From the NCBI RefSeq assembly GCF_009176645.1, contig NZ_AP019007.1:2170001-2234000 (forward strand): 64,000 nt of DNA. The letters run 5' to 3'. Of this stretch, positions 1 to 9,030 are shown in pieces; positions within the stretch are counted from its first letter, which is position 1; every line of letters starts with the position of its first letter. A program made the translations under genes and the position numbers. The notes under the pieces were generated by a model, which worked only from the letters and a program-made list of their open reading frames with translations, did no database searches and had not been told where the DNA came from. Source of the DNA: Enterobacter oligotrophicus (GTDB lineage: Bacteria > Pseudomonadota > Gammaproteobacteria > Enterobacterales > Enterobacteriaceae).

Positions 1-409
1 GCGTCGAGCCGGTTCCCGCCAGGCTTTGCCCGATGCCGAGGATCACACGCCCCAGGCAGAGCAGCACCAGGCTGACCAGCGGCCAGTGGCTGGCCGTCGC
101 TGCCAGAAAGTAGCTCAGACCACTCAGGAAGCAGCCGCACAGCCCCACGACGACAATGCTTTTCGGCCCGAACAAATCCGCATAGCGCCCTGCGTGCGGG
201 CGACTCATTAGCGTGGCAAAATACTGCAGGCTGATCACCAGCCCCGCCCAGAACGCGCTGAAGCCCATCACGTCGTGAACGTAACCCGGCAAGATCGCCA
301 GCGGCAGGCCAATCGTCAGGTAACTGGCGAAGTTAAAAATGACAACAGAAACAATCCGCAGATTGAGGCGCAATCCGCTCAGCGCCGGTTCGACGGCAGG
401 TTCGGGCAT
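1..409 (-). CDS. yhhS: YhhS, MFS transporter (N-terminal part, runs off the window)
   Basis: The first 136 codons of a major facilitator superfamily transporter, read on the minus strand; the rest lies beyond position 1. The protein begins MPEPAVEPALSG and shows the first membrane helices, followed by the MFS loop 2-3 signature around RPHAGRYADLFGPK. I recognise it as E. coli YhhS, an inner-membrane exporter-type protein whose physiological substrate is not firmly known. The ATG at 407-409 follows an AGGTAG ribosome binding site. It is divergent from yhhT, the same arrangement as in E. coli. Confidence 0.9.
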   Translation of the reverse strand, partial: MPEPAVEPALSGLRLNLRIVSVVIFNFASYLTIGLPLAILPGYVHDVMGFSAFWAGLVISLQYFATLMSRPHAGRYADLFGPKSIVVVGLCGCFLSGLSYFLAATASHWPLVSLVLLCLGRVILGIGQSLAGTGST

Positions 410-553
410 GGAGATCTACCTGGGTTTTTGCAACAGTGTTTCACTATTACCATGAAGAGAGGCGAAAATCAGCAGCGACTTTAAGATTAACAGTGCCAGA
501 CGAAGCGCATCCCGCACACTACACTTAACGGGCTACCGGTAAAAGGAATCCGT

Positions 554-1603
554 ATGACACCCACCCAGCCCGATAAAGCGGGACTCCATATTTTGCTAAA
601 ACTGGCCTGTCTCGTGGTTATCCTTGCGGGTATCCATGCTGCTGCCGATATTCTTGTCCAGCTCCTGCTGGCGCTTTTCTTTGCTATCGTACTCAACCCG
701 CTTGTGACCTGGTTTTTGCGCCGTGGCGTTAGCCGCCCGGTCGCCATCACTATCGTCGTCGCGGTGATGCTGATTGTGCTTACGGCGCTGTTTGGCGTGC
801 TGGCGGCATCACTCAGCGAATTCTCCACCATGCTGCCGAAATACAACAGAGAGCTGACGCGGAAGATCGTAGACCTGCAGGAGATGATGCCCTTCCTTAA
901 CCTGCATATTTCGCCGGAGCGGATGCTGCGCAGAATGGACTCCGAGAAGCTAATGACCTACGCCACCACGCTGATGACCGGGCTTTCCGGAGCCATGGCC
1001 AGCATTCTTCTGCTGGTGATGACGGTGGTGTTTATGCTCTTTGAAGTGCGCCACGTACCGTACAAACTGCGCTTCGCCCTGACCAATCCGCAAATTCATA
1101 TTGCGGGTCTGCACCGGGCCCTGAAAGGCGTGACCAAATATCTGGCGCTTAAAACGTTACTGAGTCTTTGGACCGGGGTCATCGTCTGGCTTGGCCTCAC
1201 GCTGCTGGACGTCCAGTTTGCCCTGATGTGGGGCGTACTGGCGTTTTTGCTGAACTATGTTCCCAATATCGGCGCGGTGCTGTCTGCCGTGCCGCCGATG
1301 ATTCAGGCTTTTCTGTTTAACGGATTTTACGAATGCATGCTGGTAGGCGCGCTTTTCCTTGTTGTGCATATGGTGCTGGGGAATATCGTTGAACCGCGCA
1401 TGATGGGCCATCGACTGGGAATGTCGACGCTGGTCGTCTTTTTATCCTTACTGGTCTGGGGATGGCTGCTGGGACCGGTCGGGATGCTGTTATCAGTGCC
1501 GCTGACCAGCGTATGCAAAATCTGGATGGAGACCACCAAAGGTGGCAGCAAACTCGCCATTCTGCTGGGTCCAGGTCGGCCAAAAAGCCGATTACCGGGA
1601 TAG
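554..1603 (+). CDS. yhhT: YhhT, AI-2E family inner-membrane protein
   Basis: A 349-residue polytopic membrane protein of the AI-2E transporter (UPF0118/PerM) family, the usual length for YhhT. Two hydrophobic hairpins at the N-terminus (about residues 12-80) are followed by a soluble stretch (about 90-135) and then a block of helices to about residue 330. Family motifs visible include FALMWGVLAFLLNYVPNIG (about 222-240) and EPRMMGHRLGMS (about 281-292). The substrate of YhhT is not established; family members have been linked to autoinducer-2 export or to Na+/H+ exchange. It is divergent from yhhS and followed by acpT, as in E. coli. Confidence 0.93.
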   Translation: MTPTQPDKAGLHILLKLACLVVILAGIHAAADILVQLLLALFFAIVLNPLVTWFLRRGVSRPVAITIVVAVMLIVLTALFGVLAASLSEFSTMLPKYNRELTRKIVDLQEMMPFLNLHISPERMLRRMDSEKLMTYATTLMTGLSGAMASILLLVMTVVFMLFEVRHVPYKLRFALTNPQIHIAGLHRALKGVTKYLALKTLLSLWTGVIVWLGLTLLDVQFALMWGVLAFLLNYVPNIGAVLSAVPPMIQAFLFNGFYECMLVGALFLVVHMVLGNIVEPRMMGHRLGMSTLVVFLSLLVWGWLLGPVGMLLSVPLTSVCKIWMETTKGGSKLAILLGPGRPKSRLPG

Positions 1604-1795
1604 TCGGCCTGACAGGATGAGGCATAAAGACAGGTTCGCTCCGACGCTCAATTTAAGACAACCAGATGAGCAATGTGGCGCTTTAGATTATATTATGGGG
1701 AAAGCCCGTCAGATTAATAGCGAGTGTTTGCAACGCAATCACGCTGTCTCTGGCGGCCTTCATACCTCGATAATCATCAAACGCCGGGCGTAACT

Positions 1796-2389
1796 ATGTA
1801 CCAGTTTCTACTGGGAAAAATCTCTACCCTTAGCGCGGACCCGCTGGCGTCAACGCTTGCAGATATGGCACCTCAGGGTGCGAGAAGCGCATCCTGGATT
1901 GCAGGACGGACGCTGCTCGCCAGCGCGTTATCGCCCTCTCCTCTGCCTGAAATCATCGTTGGTGAACAGGGGAAGCCCGCCTTCGTGGATGCGTATCCTT
2001 TCTGGTTTAACCTGAGCCACAGCGGTGATGATATTGCGCTTCTGCTGAGCGATGAAGGCGAAGTGGGCTGTGATATTGAAGTGATACGCCCGCACGAAAA
2101 CTGGCAGGCGCTGGCTAACGCCGTTTTCAGCGTGGCGGAACATGCCGAGCTTGAGCGCGAAGATCCAGAGGCAAAGCTCGCCGCCTTCTGGCGCATCTGG
2201 ACGCGAAAAGAGGCCATTGTGAAGCAGCGCGGCGGCAGCGCCTGGCAGATTGTCAGCATCGACAGCACCTCCCGATCCCACTCGGTGAGCCAGTTACGGC
2301 TTGGTTCGTTGAGCCTTGCCGTCTGTACACCGACACCCTTTACCCTGACCACCGGGTCGATTACACATCACGGAATGTCCAGGGTATAA
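1796..2389 (+). CDS. acpT: AcpT, 4'-phosphopantetheinyl transferase
   Basis: A Sfp/AcpS-superfamily enzyme that moves 4'-phosphopantetheine from coenzyme A to a serine of carrier proteins. The two family motifs are present: GCDIEVIRP (about residues 91-99), whose acidic residues bind Mg2+, and WRIWTRKEAIVKQRGG (about 131-146), the WxxKEA block. I chose the ATG at 1796 (MYQFLLGK) because E. coli AcpT starts at the equivalent residue; an upstream in-frame ATG at 1724 gives an unsupported extension. In E. coli it acts on non-canonical carrier proteins and can stand in for AcpS. No polyketide or nonribosomal peptide genes lie next to it here. Confidence 0.93.
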   Translation: MYQFLLGKISTLSADPLASTLADMAPQGARSASWIAGRTLLASALSPSPLPEIIVGEQGKPAFVDAYPFWFNLSHSGDDIALLLSDEGEVGCDIEVIRPHENWQALANAVFSVAEHAELEREDPEAKLAAFWRIWTRKEAIVKQRGGSAWQIVSIDSTSRSHSVSQLRLGSLSLAVCTPTPFTLTTGSITHHGMSRV

Positions 2390-2482
2390 GCCACTCTCTT
2401 CGTTAATGCCCTGTAGATGAAAGGCCTCCATCATCAACTGCTACGCTTTATGTCTGAACAGTGAAAAAGACAGGAGCGGATC

Positions 2483-3277
2483 ATGAAAATCGATTTTACG
2501 GGGAAAGTCGCGCTGGTAACCGCCTCAACCGGCGGCATTGGGTTTGCCATCGCCAGAGGGCTGGCGGAAAGCGGTGCAGAGGTGATTATCAATGGCCGAA
2601 GCACCGACTCGGTGAATAAAGGTATTCAGGCGCTACAGCAGGTGGTGCCTGGCGTTCAGGTACGCGCGGCCATTGCCGATCTCAGCACGCAGGAGGGGGT
2701 AGACTCACTCCTGAAAGTGGCTTCCGACGTCGATATTCTGGTGAATAATGCCGGGATTTATGGACCACAGGATTTTTATTCTACCGACGATGACACCTGG
2801 GAGCGTTACTGGCAGACCAACGTGATGTCCGGCGTGCGCCTCTCCCGCGCGTTATTGCCAGGCATGGTGCAAAAAGGCTGGGGTCGCGTGGTGTTTATCT
2901 CATCCGAGTCGGCCTGCAATATTCCGGCTGACATGATCCACTACGGCGTGACCAAAACGGCGCAGCTCTCGCTGGCGCGCGGGCTGGCGAAATTCGTGGC
3001 GGGAAGCGGTGTCACGGTGAACAGCGTGCTGCCTGGCCCGACAATGTCGGACGGATTCGCTGAAATGATGAAGGATGAAATCGAAAAAACCGGCAAGTCG
3101 CTGGAACAGCTGGCGAAAGAGTTTGTCATGACCAACCGCCCAAGCTCGGTTATCCAGCGTGCCGCAACGGTAGAAGAGGTCGCCAATATGGTGGTGTATG
3201 TCTGTTCAGCTCAGGCCTCCGCCACCTCCGGCGCGGCGTTACGCGTCGACGGTGGCGTGGTAGATGACATTATTTAA
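2483..3277 (+). CDS. SDR family NAD(P)-dependent oxidoreductase
   Basis: A 264-residue classical short-chain dehydrogenase/reductase. Seen in order: the nucleotide-binding TASTGGIG loop (about residues 14-21), NNAG (about 88-91), the catalytic serine in FISSES (about 138-143), the YGVTK Tyr/Lys pair (about 154-158), and a C-terminal GAALRVDGG typical of the family. NGRSTD after the second strand suggests a preference for NADPH (inference). A good AGGAGCGG ribosome binding site precedes the ATG. The substrate cannot be read from sequence. It sits alone between acpT and a convergent NlpC/P60 gene, a position where E. coli has the nik operon, so it is probably an accessory insertion. Confidence 0.85.
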   Translation: MKIDFTGKVALVTASTGGIGFAIARGLAESGAEVIINGRSTDSVNKGIQALQQVVPGVQVRAAIADLSTQEGVDSLLKVASDVDILVNNAGIYGPQDFYSTDDDTWERYWQTNVMSGVRLSRALLPGMVQKGWGRVVFISSESACNIPADMIHYGVTKTAQLSLARGLAKFVAGSGVTVNSVLPGPTMSDGFAEMMKDEIEKTGKSLEQLAKEFVMTNRPSSVIQRAATVEEVANMVVYVCSAQASATSGAALRVDGGVVDDII

Positions 3278-3282
3278 TGTCA

Positions 3283-3810
3283 TCAGGCCGTACTGCCTGC
3301 AACCCGGCGGGCAGTGATAAAGCGCGCCTGCCAGTAGTTGTCAGTCAGGGTTGATACCGTCACGCCCTGGCTGCTTGAGGCGTGAATAAACTGGCTGTCA
3401 CCGATATAAACCCCCACGTGTCGGCGGTGCGGACCGGTCTGGAAGAACACCAGATCGCCCGCTTTCAGGCGATACTGCGCGACCCGGACACCTCGCCGGA
3501 TCTGCTCGCCCGTGGTGCGTGGCAGGCTGAGATGAGCGGCATCACTGAACAGATGCTGCATCAGCGCAGAACAATCCACACCCCGGTGCGTCGTACCGCC
3601 CCACTGATACTGGGTGCCTTTCCACTTCTGGTATTGATCCAGAATACGCGAGCGAAGCGGACCGGTTTCCGGCTGCTCAAGCGCGGTTTTCGCCGGAGAG
3701 GCAAAAAACGCATTATGTGGCGCAAGCATTGAGGCAGGCAGTTGAAAGCTCAATGCAGAAAATGAGGCAAAACTTAACGAGAGTATTGAAATAAGCGATC
3801 TAAAAGTCAT
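3283..3810 (-). CDS. Secreted NlpC/P60 family peptidoglycan endopeptidase
   Basis: A 175-residue protein with an N-terminal signal sequence (MTFRSLISILSLSF onward) and one NlpC/P60 domain. The catalytic triad is visible: Cys in GVDCSALMQ (about residue 80), His in RHVGVYIG (about 131) and a third polar residue, His, in FIHAS (about 143). Such enzymes cut the D-Glu-mDAP or mDAP-D-Ala bonds of murein peptides in the periplasm. It resembles the MepS/MepH/YdhO group, but I do not assign a symbol. The start is uncertain. The ATG at 3810 has a weak ribosome binding site, but it places the signal peptide at the N-terminus; an ATG at 3906 would put 32 uncharacteristic residues before it. Confidence 0.85.
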   Translation of the reverse strand: MTFRSLISILSLSFASFSALSFQLPASMLAPHNAFFASPAKTALEQPETGPLRSRILDQYQKWKGTQYQWGGTTHRGVDCSALMQHLFSDAAHLSLPRTTGEQIRRGVRVAQYRLKAGDLVFFQTGPHRRHVGVYIGDSQFIHASSSQGVTVSTLTDNYWQARFITARRVAGSTA

Positions 3811-4049
3811 ATCAAGAAAAAAGCAGTGAGTGAGTTTTTCCGTACCAGTGGAGGCCAATGTTCCTCCGAAATATCTTTCGATGTGGCGATAATATAGACA
3901 GTTCATTTTTTACCCAACGTTTATCGAGACCAAAAATGGACTCACTTTCAGGTCGCAAGATTGATAAAAAAATGCACGTGACAGAAGGACTCCAGAGGTA
4001 AAGCAGGTAAACTAATGAGCAGAATGTGTATTTCAGCTAAGACGTATTT

Positions 4050-4709
4050 ATGACCAATATGATCGCCGACGAGGCAGTAGCCCGGTCCAACGTGCTCTCT
4101 GTCTTTGACTTTGATGGAACGTTGACCCATCACGACAGCTTTATCCCTTTCCTGCGTTTTGCCTTTGGTAAACGCTACTTCGCGGGCCGCCTGGTACGCA
4201 TGGCGCTGCCAACGCTGCACTGTGTACGCCGCAAGCTAACGCGTGATGAGCTGAAAGAGGTGTTGATCAGAACCTTCCTGACGGGCGTGGACGAACACTG
4301 GTTACGTCAACAGGCGGAAGCATTTTGTGAAAAATACTGGGATAAATTGATGCGTCCGGCAGGCGTGCTGGCGGTAGCGGCTGAAGTGAATTCGGGTGCG
4401 GAAGTGACCATCTGCTCCGCGTCTCCGGCGCTGGTCCTGCAACCGTGGGCCGATAAGCTCGGCATTAAGCTGATTGGCACCCAACTGGAAGTAAAAAACG
4501 GCAAGCTGACCGGGCGTATCACCGGCCACAACTGCCGTTGTGCTCAGAAGGTGGCAAGGCTGGAAAAAGTCTATGGCAATCTGAACGATTACCACCTGCG
4601 CGCATGGGGCGATACCCGTGGCGATCATGAACTGCTGGCGGCAGCGCAGGACCCGCACTGGCGGCACTTCCACCACCCGCGCAAGCGCCGAAATTCACCC
4701 ATCAAGTAG
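4050..4709 (+). CDS. HAD-IB family phosphatase
   Basis: A 219-residue haloacid dehalogenase-type hydrolase of subfamily IB. Motif I is VFDFDGTLT (about residues 18-26) with the two catalytic aspartates, motif II is CSASPALV (about 125-132), and motif III/IV is WGDTRGDHE (about 187-195). The layout resembles PgpC (YfhB), a phosphatidylglycerophosphate phosphatase, but sequence alone does not fix the substrate. The C-terminus is a basic HHPRKRR tail. ATGs at 4050 and 4059 are both possible; neither has a strong ribosome binding site. It is followed at once by a REP pair and the convergent terC-like gene. Confidence 0.85.
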   Translation: MTNMIADEAVARSNVLSVFDFDGTLTHHDSFIPFLRFAFGKRYFAGRLVRMALPTLHCVRRKLTRDELKEVLIRTFLTGVDEHWLRQQAEAFCEKYWDKLMRPAGVLAVAAEVNSGAEVTICSASPALVLQPWADKLGIKLIGTQLEVKNGKLTGRITGHNCRCAQKVARLEKVYGNLNDYHLRAWGDTRGDHELLAAAQDPHWRHFHHPRKRRNSPIK

Positions 4710-4716
4710 CCTTTTT

Positions 4717-4789
4717 GCCGGGTGGCGGCTGCGCCTTACCCGGCCTACATTCGAACCGTAGGCCCGGTAGCGAAGCGCCACCGGGCGAT
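4717..4789. repeat. Paired REP elements (BIME)
   Basis: Two inverted copies of the REP palindrome, at about 4717-4750 and 4756-4789, each with the GCCGGGTGGCG...TACCCGGC type of stem. They lie between the convergent ends of the HAD gene and terC, the usual place for such elements. REP pairs bind gyrase or IHF and stabilise upstream mRNA in related bacteria. The same family recurs at 10918, 14002 and 26815. Confidence 0.85.
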
Positions 4790-4792
4790 GAA

Positions 4793-5818
4793 TCAGGCCT
4801 CTTTCCTGCCAGGGAACATCACGCTCGCAATAATCCCCAGCGCCAGCACGCCCAGCACCACAAACAGGCTCGCCGTCGCGCCGATATTGTAGCCGTGATG
4901 CCAGAAATGATCCGTCGCATTCAGACCGAGCTTGAACGCCACAAAGAACAGCAGTAACACTACCGCTTTCTCCAGATGCACCAGATACTGTTTCAGCGCT
5001 TCCAGTACGAAGTAGAGGGTACGCAGGCCGAGGATGGCGAACATCATCGCGCTGTAGATAATCAGCGGCTCGCGGCTCACCGCAATAATGGCTGGCACAG
5101 AGTCAAACGCGAACATCACGTCAGAGAGTTCCACCACCGCCACACAGAGCAGCAGCGGCGTGGCGTAGCGCTTTGCTTTCTTCACACGCCCCACCATCAC
5201 GTCCTGGTTTTCGGGTTTCTCAAGCTCCGCATCCACCTCTTTCTGCGTCAGAATAAACGCGTGGCTGCTGATTTTCGGCCAGACCGGATAAAAACGCTTT
5301 ACCAGACGATACGCCAGATGACCGGAGTAATCCTCGACTTCGTCGCTCTCTTCATTACGCCTGAGCATCATCACTGCCGTCCAGCCAACGACCAGCGCAA
5401 AAATCACCTCAACGTATGGCCCCAGGCTAAGCAGGCTGGTGCCGATAGCCACGAAAATGCCGCGGAAAACAATCGCCCCCAGCACACCCCAGTAGAGTAC
5501 ACGGTGACGATACTTATCCGGCACGCCGAACCAGGCGAAGATCGCCATCATCACGAACAGGTTATCAACGGAGAGCACCTCTTCAAGCGCATACCCTGTC
5601 AGGAACAGGCTCGCCATTTCGGCACCGTGGTGAACGTACAGGAACCCGGCGAAGGCCATCGCCATCATGACCCAAAAAATGGACCACATCGCGGCGCTTT
5701 TCAGCGAGATCGGTTTATCGTGGCGGTGCATAAAGAGGTCGATAAACATCGCCCCAACGGCCATCACAACAAAGACAACAACGGTTTCCGTGGGGAAACC
5801 GAGATGAGCAGCAGACAT
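4793..5818 (-). CDS. terC: TerC family integral membrane protein (tellurium-resistance TerC type)
   Basis: A 341-residue inner-membrane protein with about nine hydrophobic segments. It matches the TerC of plasmid tellurite-resistance operons more closely than E. coli Alx: the N-terminal FPTETVVVFVVMAVGAMFID, LEEVLSVDNLFVMMAIF (about 88-104) and VELSDVMFAFDSVPAI (about 223-238) are near-verbatim TerC features. The acidic SVDN and ELSDVMFAFDS motifs are the presumed metal-binding core. TerC proteins have been tied to Mn2+ efflux and to metalation of exported proteins. None of terZABDEF is next to it. The ATG at 5818 fits the family N-terminus; the 10-codon longer form is unlikely. I saw no yybP-ykoY manganese riboswitch in its short leader. 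Confidence 0.88.
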   Translation of the reverse strand: MSAAHLGFPTETVVVFVVMAVGAMFIDLFMHRHDKPISLKSAAMWSIFWVMMAMAFAGFLYVHHGAEMASLFLTGYALEEVLSVDNLFVMMAIFAWFGVPDKYRHRVLYWGVLGAIVFRGIFVAIGTSLLSLGPYVEVIFALVVGWTAVMMLRRNEESDEVEDYSGHLAYRLVKRFYPVWPKISSHAFILTQKEVDAELEKPENQDVMVGRVKKAKRYATPLLLCVAVVELSDVMFAFDSVPAIIAVSREPLIIYSAMMFAILGLRTLYFVLEALKQYLVHLEKAVVLLLFFVAFKLGLNATDHFWHHGYNIGATASLFVVLGVLALGIIASVMFPGRKEA

Positions 5819-5880
5819 ACACAACCCTTTTCTGGAGGCAAAACACAAAAACCATGCAGACTGGCCTGAGCCAGTAAATA

Positions 5881-5919
5881 AAAAGAGTGGGCCTTGTTAG
5901 GGGCACAGCACTCTAAAAA
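5881..5919 (-). terminator. Rho-independent terminator after yhiN
   Basis: Read on the minus strand, AGAGTG pairs with CACTCT around an imperfect inner stem (GCC/GGC) and is followed by a run of T. It lies just after the yhiN stop and before terC, so it would separate the two transcripts. The opposite strand has no matching U-run of comparable quality. Confidence 0.65.
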
Positions 5920-5926
5920 GTCAATA

Positions 5927-7126
5927 TTAACCGTTCTTTTCGGCAAGCGCCTGCGCACACGCCCAGGCACTCGCCCATGCCCACTGGAAGTTATACCCAC
6001 CCAGCCAGCCGGTAACATCCATCACTTCGCCGATAAAATAGAGCCCCGGCACGTTACGCGCTTCCATGGTGCGTGATGAAAGCTCATGAGTATCCACACC
6101 GCCGAGCGTAACTTCCGCCGTCCGGTAGCCTTCTGTCCCGTTTGGCTGGACGCGCCAGTTCGTCAGCGTCTCGACCAGCGTTTCCTGTTCGCGGCTGTTC
6201 AACTGCTTAAGCGCGACGTCCGGGATCTGCCCTAACACCTGCAGGCACTCCACCAGACGTTTCGGTAGCTGCATCGCCAGAGTGTTCTTCAGGCTCTGAT
6301 TCGGGTGCGCGGTGCGTTGCTCATTGAGGAATGCGCCGAGATCGCAGTCCGGCACCAGATTCACCGTCACAAACTCGCCCGGCTGCCAGTAGCTGGAAAT
6401 TTGCAGCACCGCCGGGCCGGAGAGCCCGCGATGGGTGAACAGCAGATTTTCGCGGAACACCGTACCGTCTTCGGCGGTAATGACTGATGGAACAGAAACG
6501 CCAGAAAGCGTCTGTAATTGTTCCAGCAGAGGTTTATGCAGCGTGAACGGCACCAGCCCTGCGCGCGTCGGCAGCACCTTCAGGCCGAACTGCTCAGCAA
6601 TCTTATAGCCGAACGGGGAAGCGCCCAGCCCTGGCATCGACAGGCCGCCGCTGGCGATCACCAGGTTTCCGGCGCTGACGCTTTCACCGTTGAGCTGCAG
6701 CGTGTAGCCCTGTTCGTCGCGCGCCACGTCCAGCACTTCCGTGCGCAGGCGCATCACCACGCCGCCCTTCTCGCACTCAGCCACCAGCATATCGACAATC
6801 TGCTGCGCGGAGTCGTCGCAGAACAGCTGTCCCAGCGTCTTTTCATGCCACGCGATGCCGTGCTTGCCCACCAGCTCAATAAAATCCCACTGGGTATAGC
6901 GTGCCAGCGCCGATTTGCAAAAATGACGATTTTGGCTCAAATAGGCCGCAGGTTCGACATAGAGATTAGTGAAGTTACAGCGCCCGCCACCGGACATCAG
7001 GATCTTGCGGCCAGGCTTTTTACCGTTATCCAGCAGCAGCACACGGCGACCCGCTTGTCCGGCCATTGCCGCACAAAACATACCCGCCGCACCGGCACCA
7101 ATTACCACGGCATCAAACCTTTCCAC
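5927..7126 (-). CDS. yhiN: YhiN, FAD-dependent HI0933-family oxidoreductase
   Basis: A 399-residue flavoprotein of the HI0933/BaiN family. The FAD-binding GAGAAGM dinucleotide fold is at the extreme N-terminus, followed by GRKILMSGGGRCNFTN (about residues 39-54), and FIGEVMDVTGWLGGYNFQWAW near the C-terminus is the family's second FAD motif. Its reaction in Enterobacteriaceae is unproven; a related clostridial enzyme reduces bile-acid intermediates. I place the start at the GTG at 7126 (VERFDAVVIG): an AGAGGA ribosome binding site lies 7 bases upstream and E. coli YhiN begins MERFDA at this point. The in-frame ATG at 7288 would add 54 residues unlike the family. It is divergent from pitA. Confidence 0.92.
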   Translation of the reverse strand: MERFDAVVIGAGAAGMFCAAMAGQAGRRVLLLDNGKKPGRKILMSGGGRCNFTNLYVEPAAYLSQNRHFCKSALARYTQWDFIELVGKHGIAWHEKTLGQLFCDDSAQQIVDMLVAECEKGGVVMRLRTEVLDVARDEQGYTLQLNGESVSAGNLVIASGGLSMPGLGASPFGYKIAEQFGLKVLPTRAGLVPFTLHKPLLEQLQTLSGVSVPSVITAEDGTVFRENLLFTHRGLSGPAVLQISSYWQPGEFVTVNLVPDCDLGAFLNEQRTAHPNQSLKNTLAMQLPKRLVECLQVLGQIPDVALKQLNSREQETLVETLTNWRVQPNGTEGYRTAEVTLGGVDTHELSSRTMEARNVPGLYFIGEVMDVTGWLGGYNFQWAWASAWACAQALAEKNG

Positions 7127-7355
7127 GTCAAAATCCTCTTCGTTAACTGCCGCGGATTGTAAAGTTTCCTCTGTGGTCACACCAGCGCAAATAACCCAGA
7201 TATCAGTCATATATCTGAAATATAAAATATATTTCTTTACCTGCGCTAAACAAAGCCGAAGGAATATCAAAAAAAAGCTATATTTCACTTTGCCCGTTGC
7301 GCATTTGTCCTGGATAATGCGCCGCGTTCATGTCCTCAAAATGGCGTAACGTCCT

Positions 7356-8855
7356 ATGCTACATTTGTTTGCTGGCCTGGATTTACATACCGGGCTTTTA
7401 TTATTGCTTGCTCTGGTTTTTGTACTGTTTTACGAAGCAATCAACGGCTTCCACGACACTGCAAACGCAGTAGCAACGGTTATCTACACGCGCGCAATGC
7501 GGTCGCAGCTTGCGGTTGTTATGGCGGCGGTATTTAACTTTTTTGGTGTCCTCCTGGGCGGACTGAGCGTTGCGTATGCCATCGTGCATATGCTGCCAAC
7601 GGATCTGCTGCTTAACGTTAGTTCTGGCCATGGCCTTGCTATGGTGTTCTCAATGCTGCTTGCTGCAATTATCTGGAACCTCGGAACCTGGTATTTCGGC
7701 CTGCCTGCATCCAGTTCTCACACCCTCATCGGCGCGATTATCGGTATCGGGTTAACCAATGCCCTGATGACCGGGACCTCCGTCGTTGATGCGCTGAACA
7801 TCCCGAAAGTGCTGGGGATTTTCGGCTCACTGATCATCTCTCCTATCGTCGGTCTGGTGGTTGCAGGTGGATTAATTTTCATTCTGCGTCGCTACTGGAG
7901 CAACACGAAAAAACGTGCGCGTATCCACCTGACGCCAGCAGAGCGTGAAAAGAAAGACGGCAAGAAAAAGCCGCCATTCTGGACACGTATCGCGCTGATC
8001 ATTTCCGCTATCGGCGTGGCTTTCTCTCACGGTGCAAACGATGGTCAGAAAGGCATTGGTCTGGTGATGCTGGTTCTGATTGGCGTGGCTCCGGCAGGTT
8101 TCGTGGTTAACATGAACGCCTCCGGTTACGAAATCACCCGTACCCGTGACGCCATTAACAACGTTGAAGTTTACTTCCAGCAACACCCTGAGTTGTTGAA
8201 GAAAGCGACCGGCGTTGACCAGCTGATTCCGTCTCCGGAAGCGGGTGCAACTACCGCACCAGGTGAGTTCCACTGCCATCCGGCAAACGCGATTAACGCG
8301 CTGGAACGTGCCAAAGGTATGCTGGGCGATATCGAAAGCTACGACAAACTGGCGGTTGAACAACGTGGTCAGCTGCGTCGTATTATGCTCTGCATCTCTG
8401 ATATTACCGATAAAGTCGCGAAGCTGCCGGAAGTGAATGCTGACGACCAGCGTCTACTGAAGAAACTGAAAAGCGATATGCTCAATACCATTGAGTACGC
8501 GCCAATCTGGATCATCATGGCAGTCGCGCTGGCGCTCGGTATCGGTACGATGATTGGCTGGCGTCGTGTGGCGACCACCATCGGCGAGAAGATTGGTAAG
8601 AAAGGCATGACCTATGCGCAGGGTATGTCCGCGCAGATGACGGCGGCCGTTTCTATCGGTCTGGCGAGCTACACCGGTATGCCAGTATCAACTACCCACG
8701 TACTTTCCTCGTCCGTGGCAGGGACTATGATTGTTGACGGTGGCGGTCTGCAACGCAAAACCGTCACCAACATTCTGATGGCCTGGGTGTTCACCCTCCC
8801 GGCGTCTATCCTGCTGTCTGGCGGTCTGTACTGGATTTCGCTGAAGCTGATTTAA
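7356..8855 (+). CDS. pitA: PitA, low-affinity inorganic phosphate (metal-phosphate) transporter
   Basis: A 499-residue inner-membrane protein, exactly the length of E. coli PitA. It is a proton symporter that takes up phosphate as neutral metal-phosphate complexes. The duplicated Pit signatures are present: [18 protein letters not shown] (about residues 31-48) and [13 protein letters not shown] (about 223-235). A cytoplasmic loop rich in Lys/Arg (about 180-205) and a larger one (about 260-380) separate the transmembrane blocks. It is closed by a strong terminator. In E. coli the next gene is uspB; here a two-gene accessory cassette intervenes. Confidence 0.97.
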   Translation: MLHLFAGLDLHTGLLLLLALVFVLFYEAINGFHDTANAVATVIYTRAMRSQLAVVMAAVFNFFGVLLGGLSVAYAIVHMLPTDLLLNVSSGHGLAMVFSMLLAAIIWNLGTWYFGLPASSSHTLIGAIIGIGLTNALMTGTSVVDALNIPKVLGIFGSLIISPIVGLVVAGGLIFILRRYWSNTKKRARIHLTPAEREKKDGKKKPPFWTRIALIISAIGVAFSHGANDGQKGIGLVMLVLIGVAPAGFVVNMNASGYEITRTRDAINNVEVYFQQHPELLKKATGVDQLIPSPEAGATTAPGEFHCHPANAINALERAKGMLGDIESYDKLAVEQRGQLRRIMLCISDITDKVAKLPEVNADDQRLLKKLKSDMLNTIEYAPIWIIMAVALALGIGTMIGWRRVATTIGEKIGKKGMTYAQGMSAQMTAAVSIGLASYTGMPVSTTHVLSSSVAGTMIVDGGGLQRKTVTNILMAWVFTLPASILLSGGLYWISLKLI

Positions 8856-8870
8856 TCGGTTGAAGGCGAC

Positions 8871-8906
8871 AAAAAAGCGGGTCAGGAAACTGGCCCGCTT
8901 TTTTTA
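8871..8906 (+). terminator. Rho-independent terminator of pitA
   Basis: A GCGGGTCAG stem, GAAA loop and CTGGCCCGC arm, flanked by A6 before and T7 after. It starts 15 bases after the pitA stop codon and isolates pitA from the toxin/immunity cassette that follows. Confidence 0.9.
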
Positions 8907-9030
8907 TGGCTGCTATTTTCCCTGAAGTGTTTGATAACATGAGGATTTCCTGAACATTTTTTGTTCAATTTTAAAACACAGAAAAAACTATCATGGCGGC
9001 CAGAAGAAAAATCCAGACAAAGGAGAATGT

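Noticed and set aside
4976..5869. A 297-codon plus-strand ORF opposite terC
   Set aside because: His/Gln/Arg-rich shadow of the terC membrane segments; not a plausible protein.
5820..5926. A possible yybP-ykoY manganese riboswitch upstream of terC
   Set aside because: The leader is only about 100 bases, is largely taken by the yhiN terminator, and lacks the conserved GGGGAGUA/GCUGAUCU-type elements.
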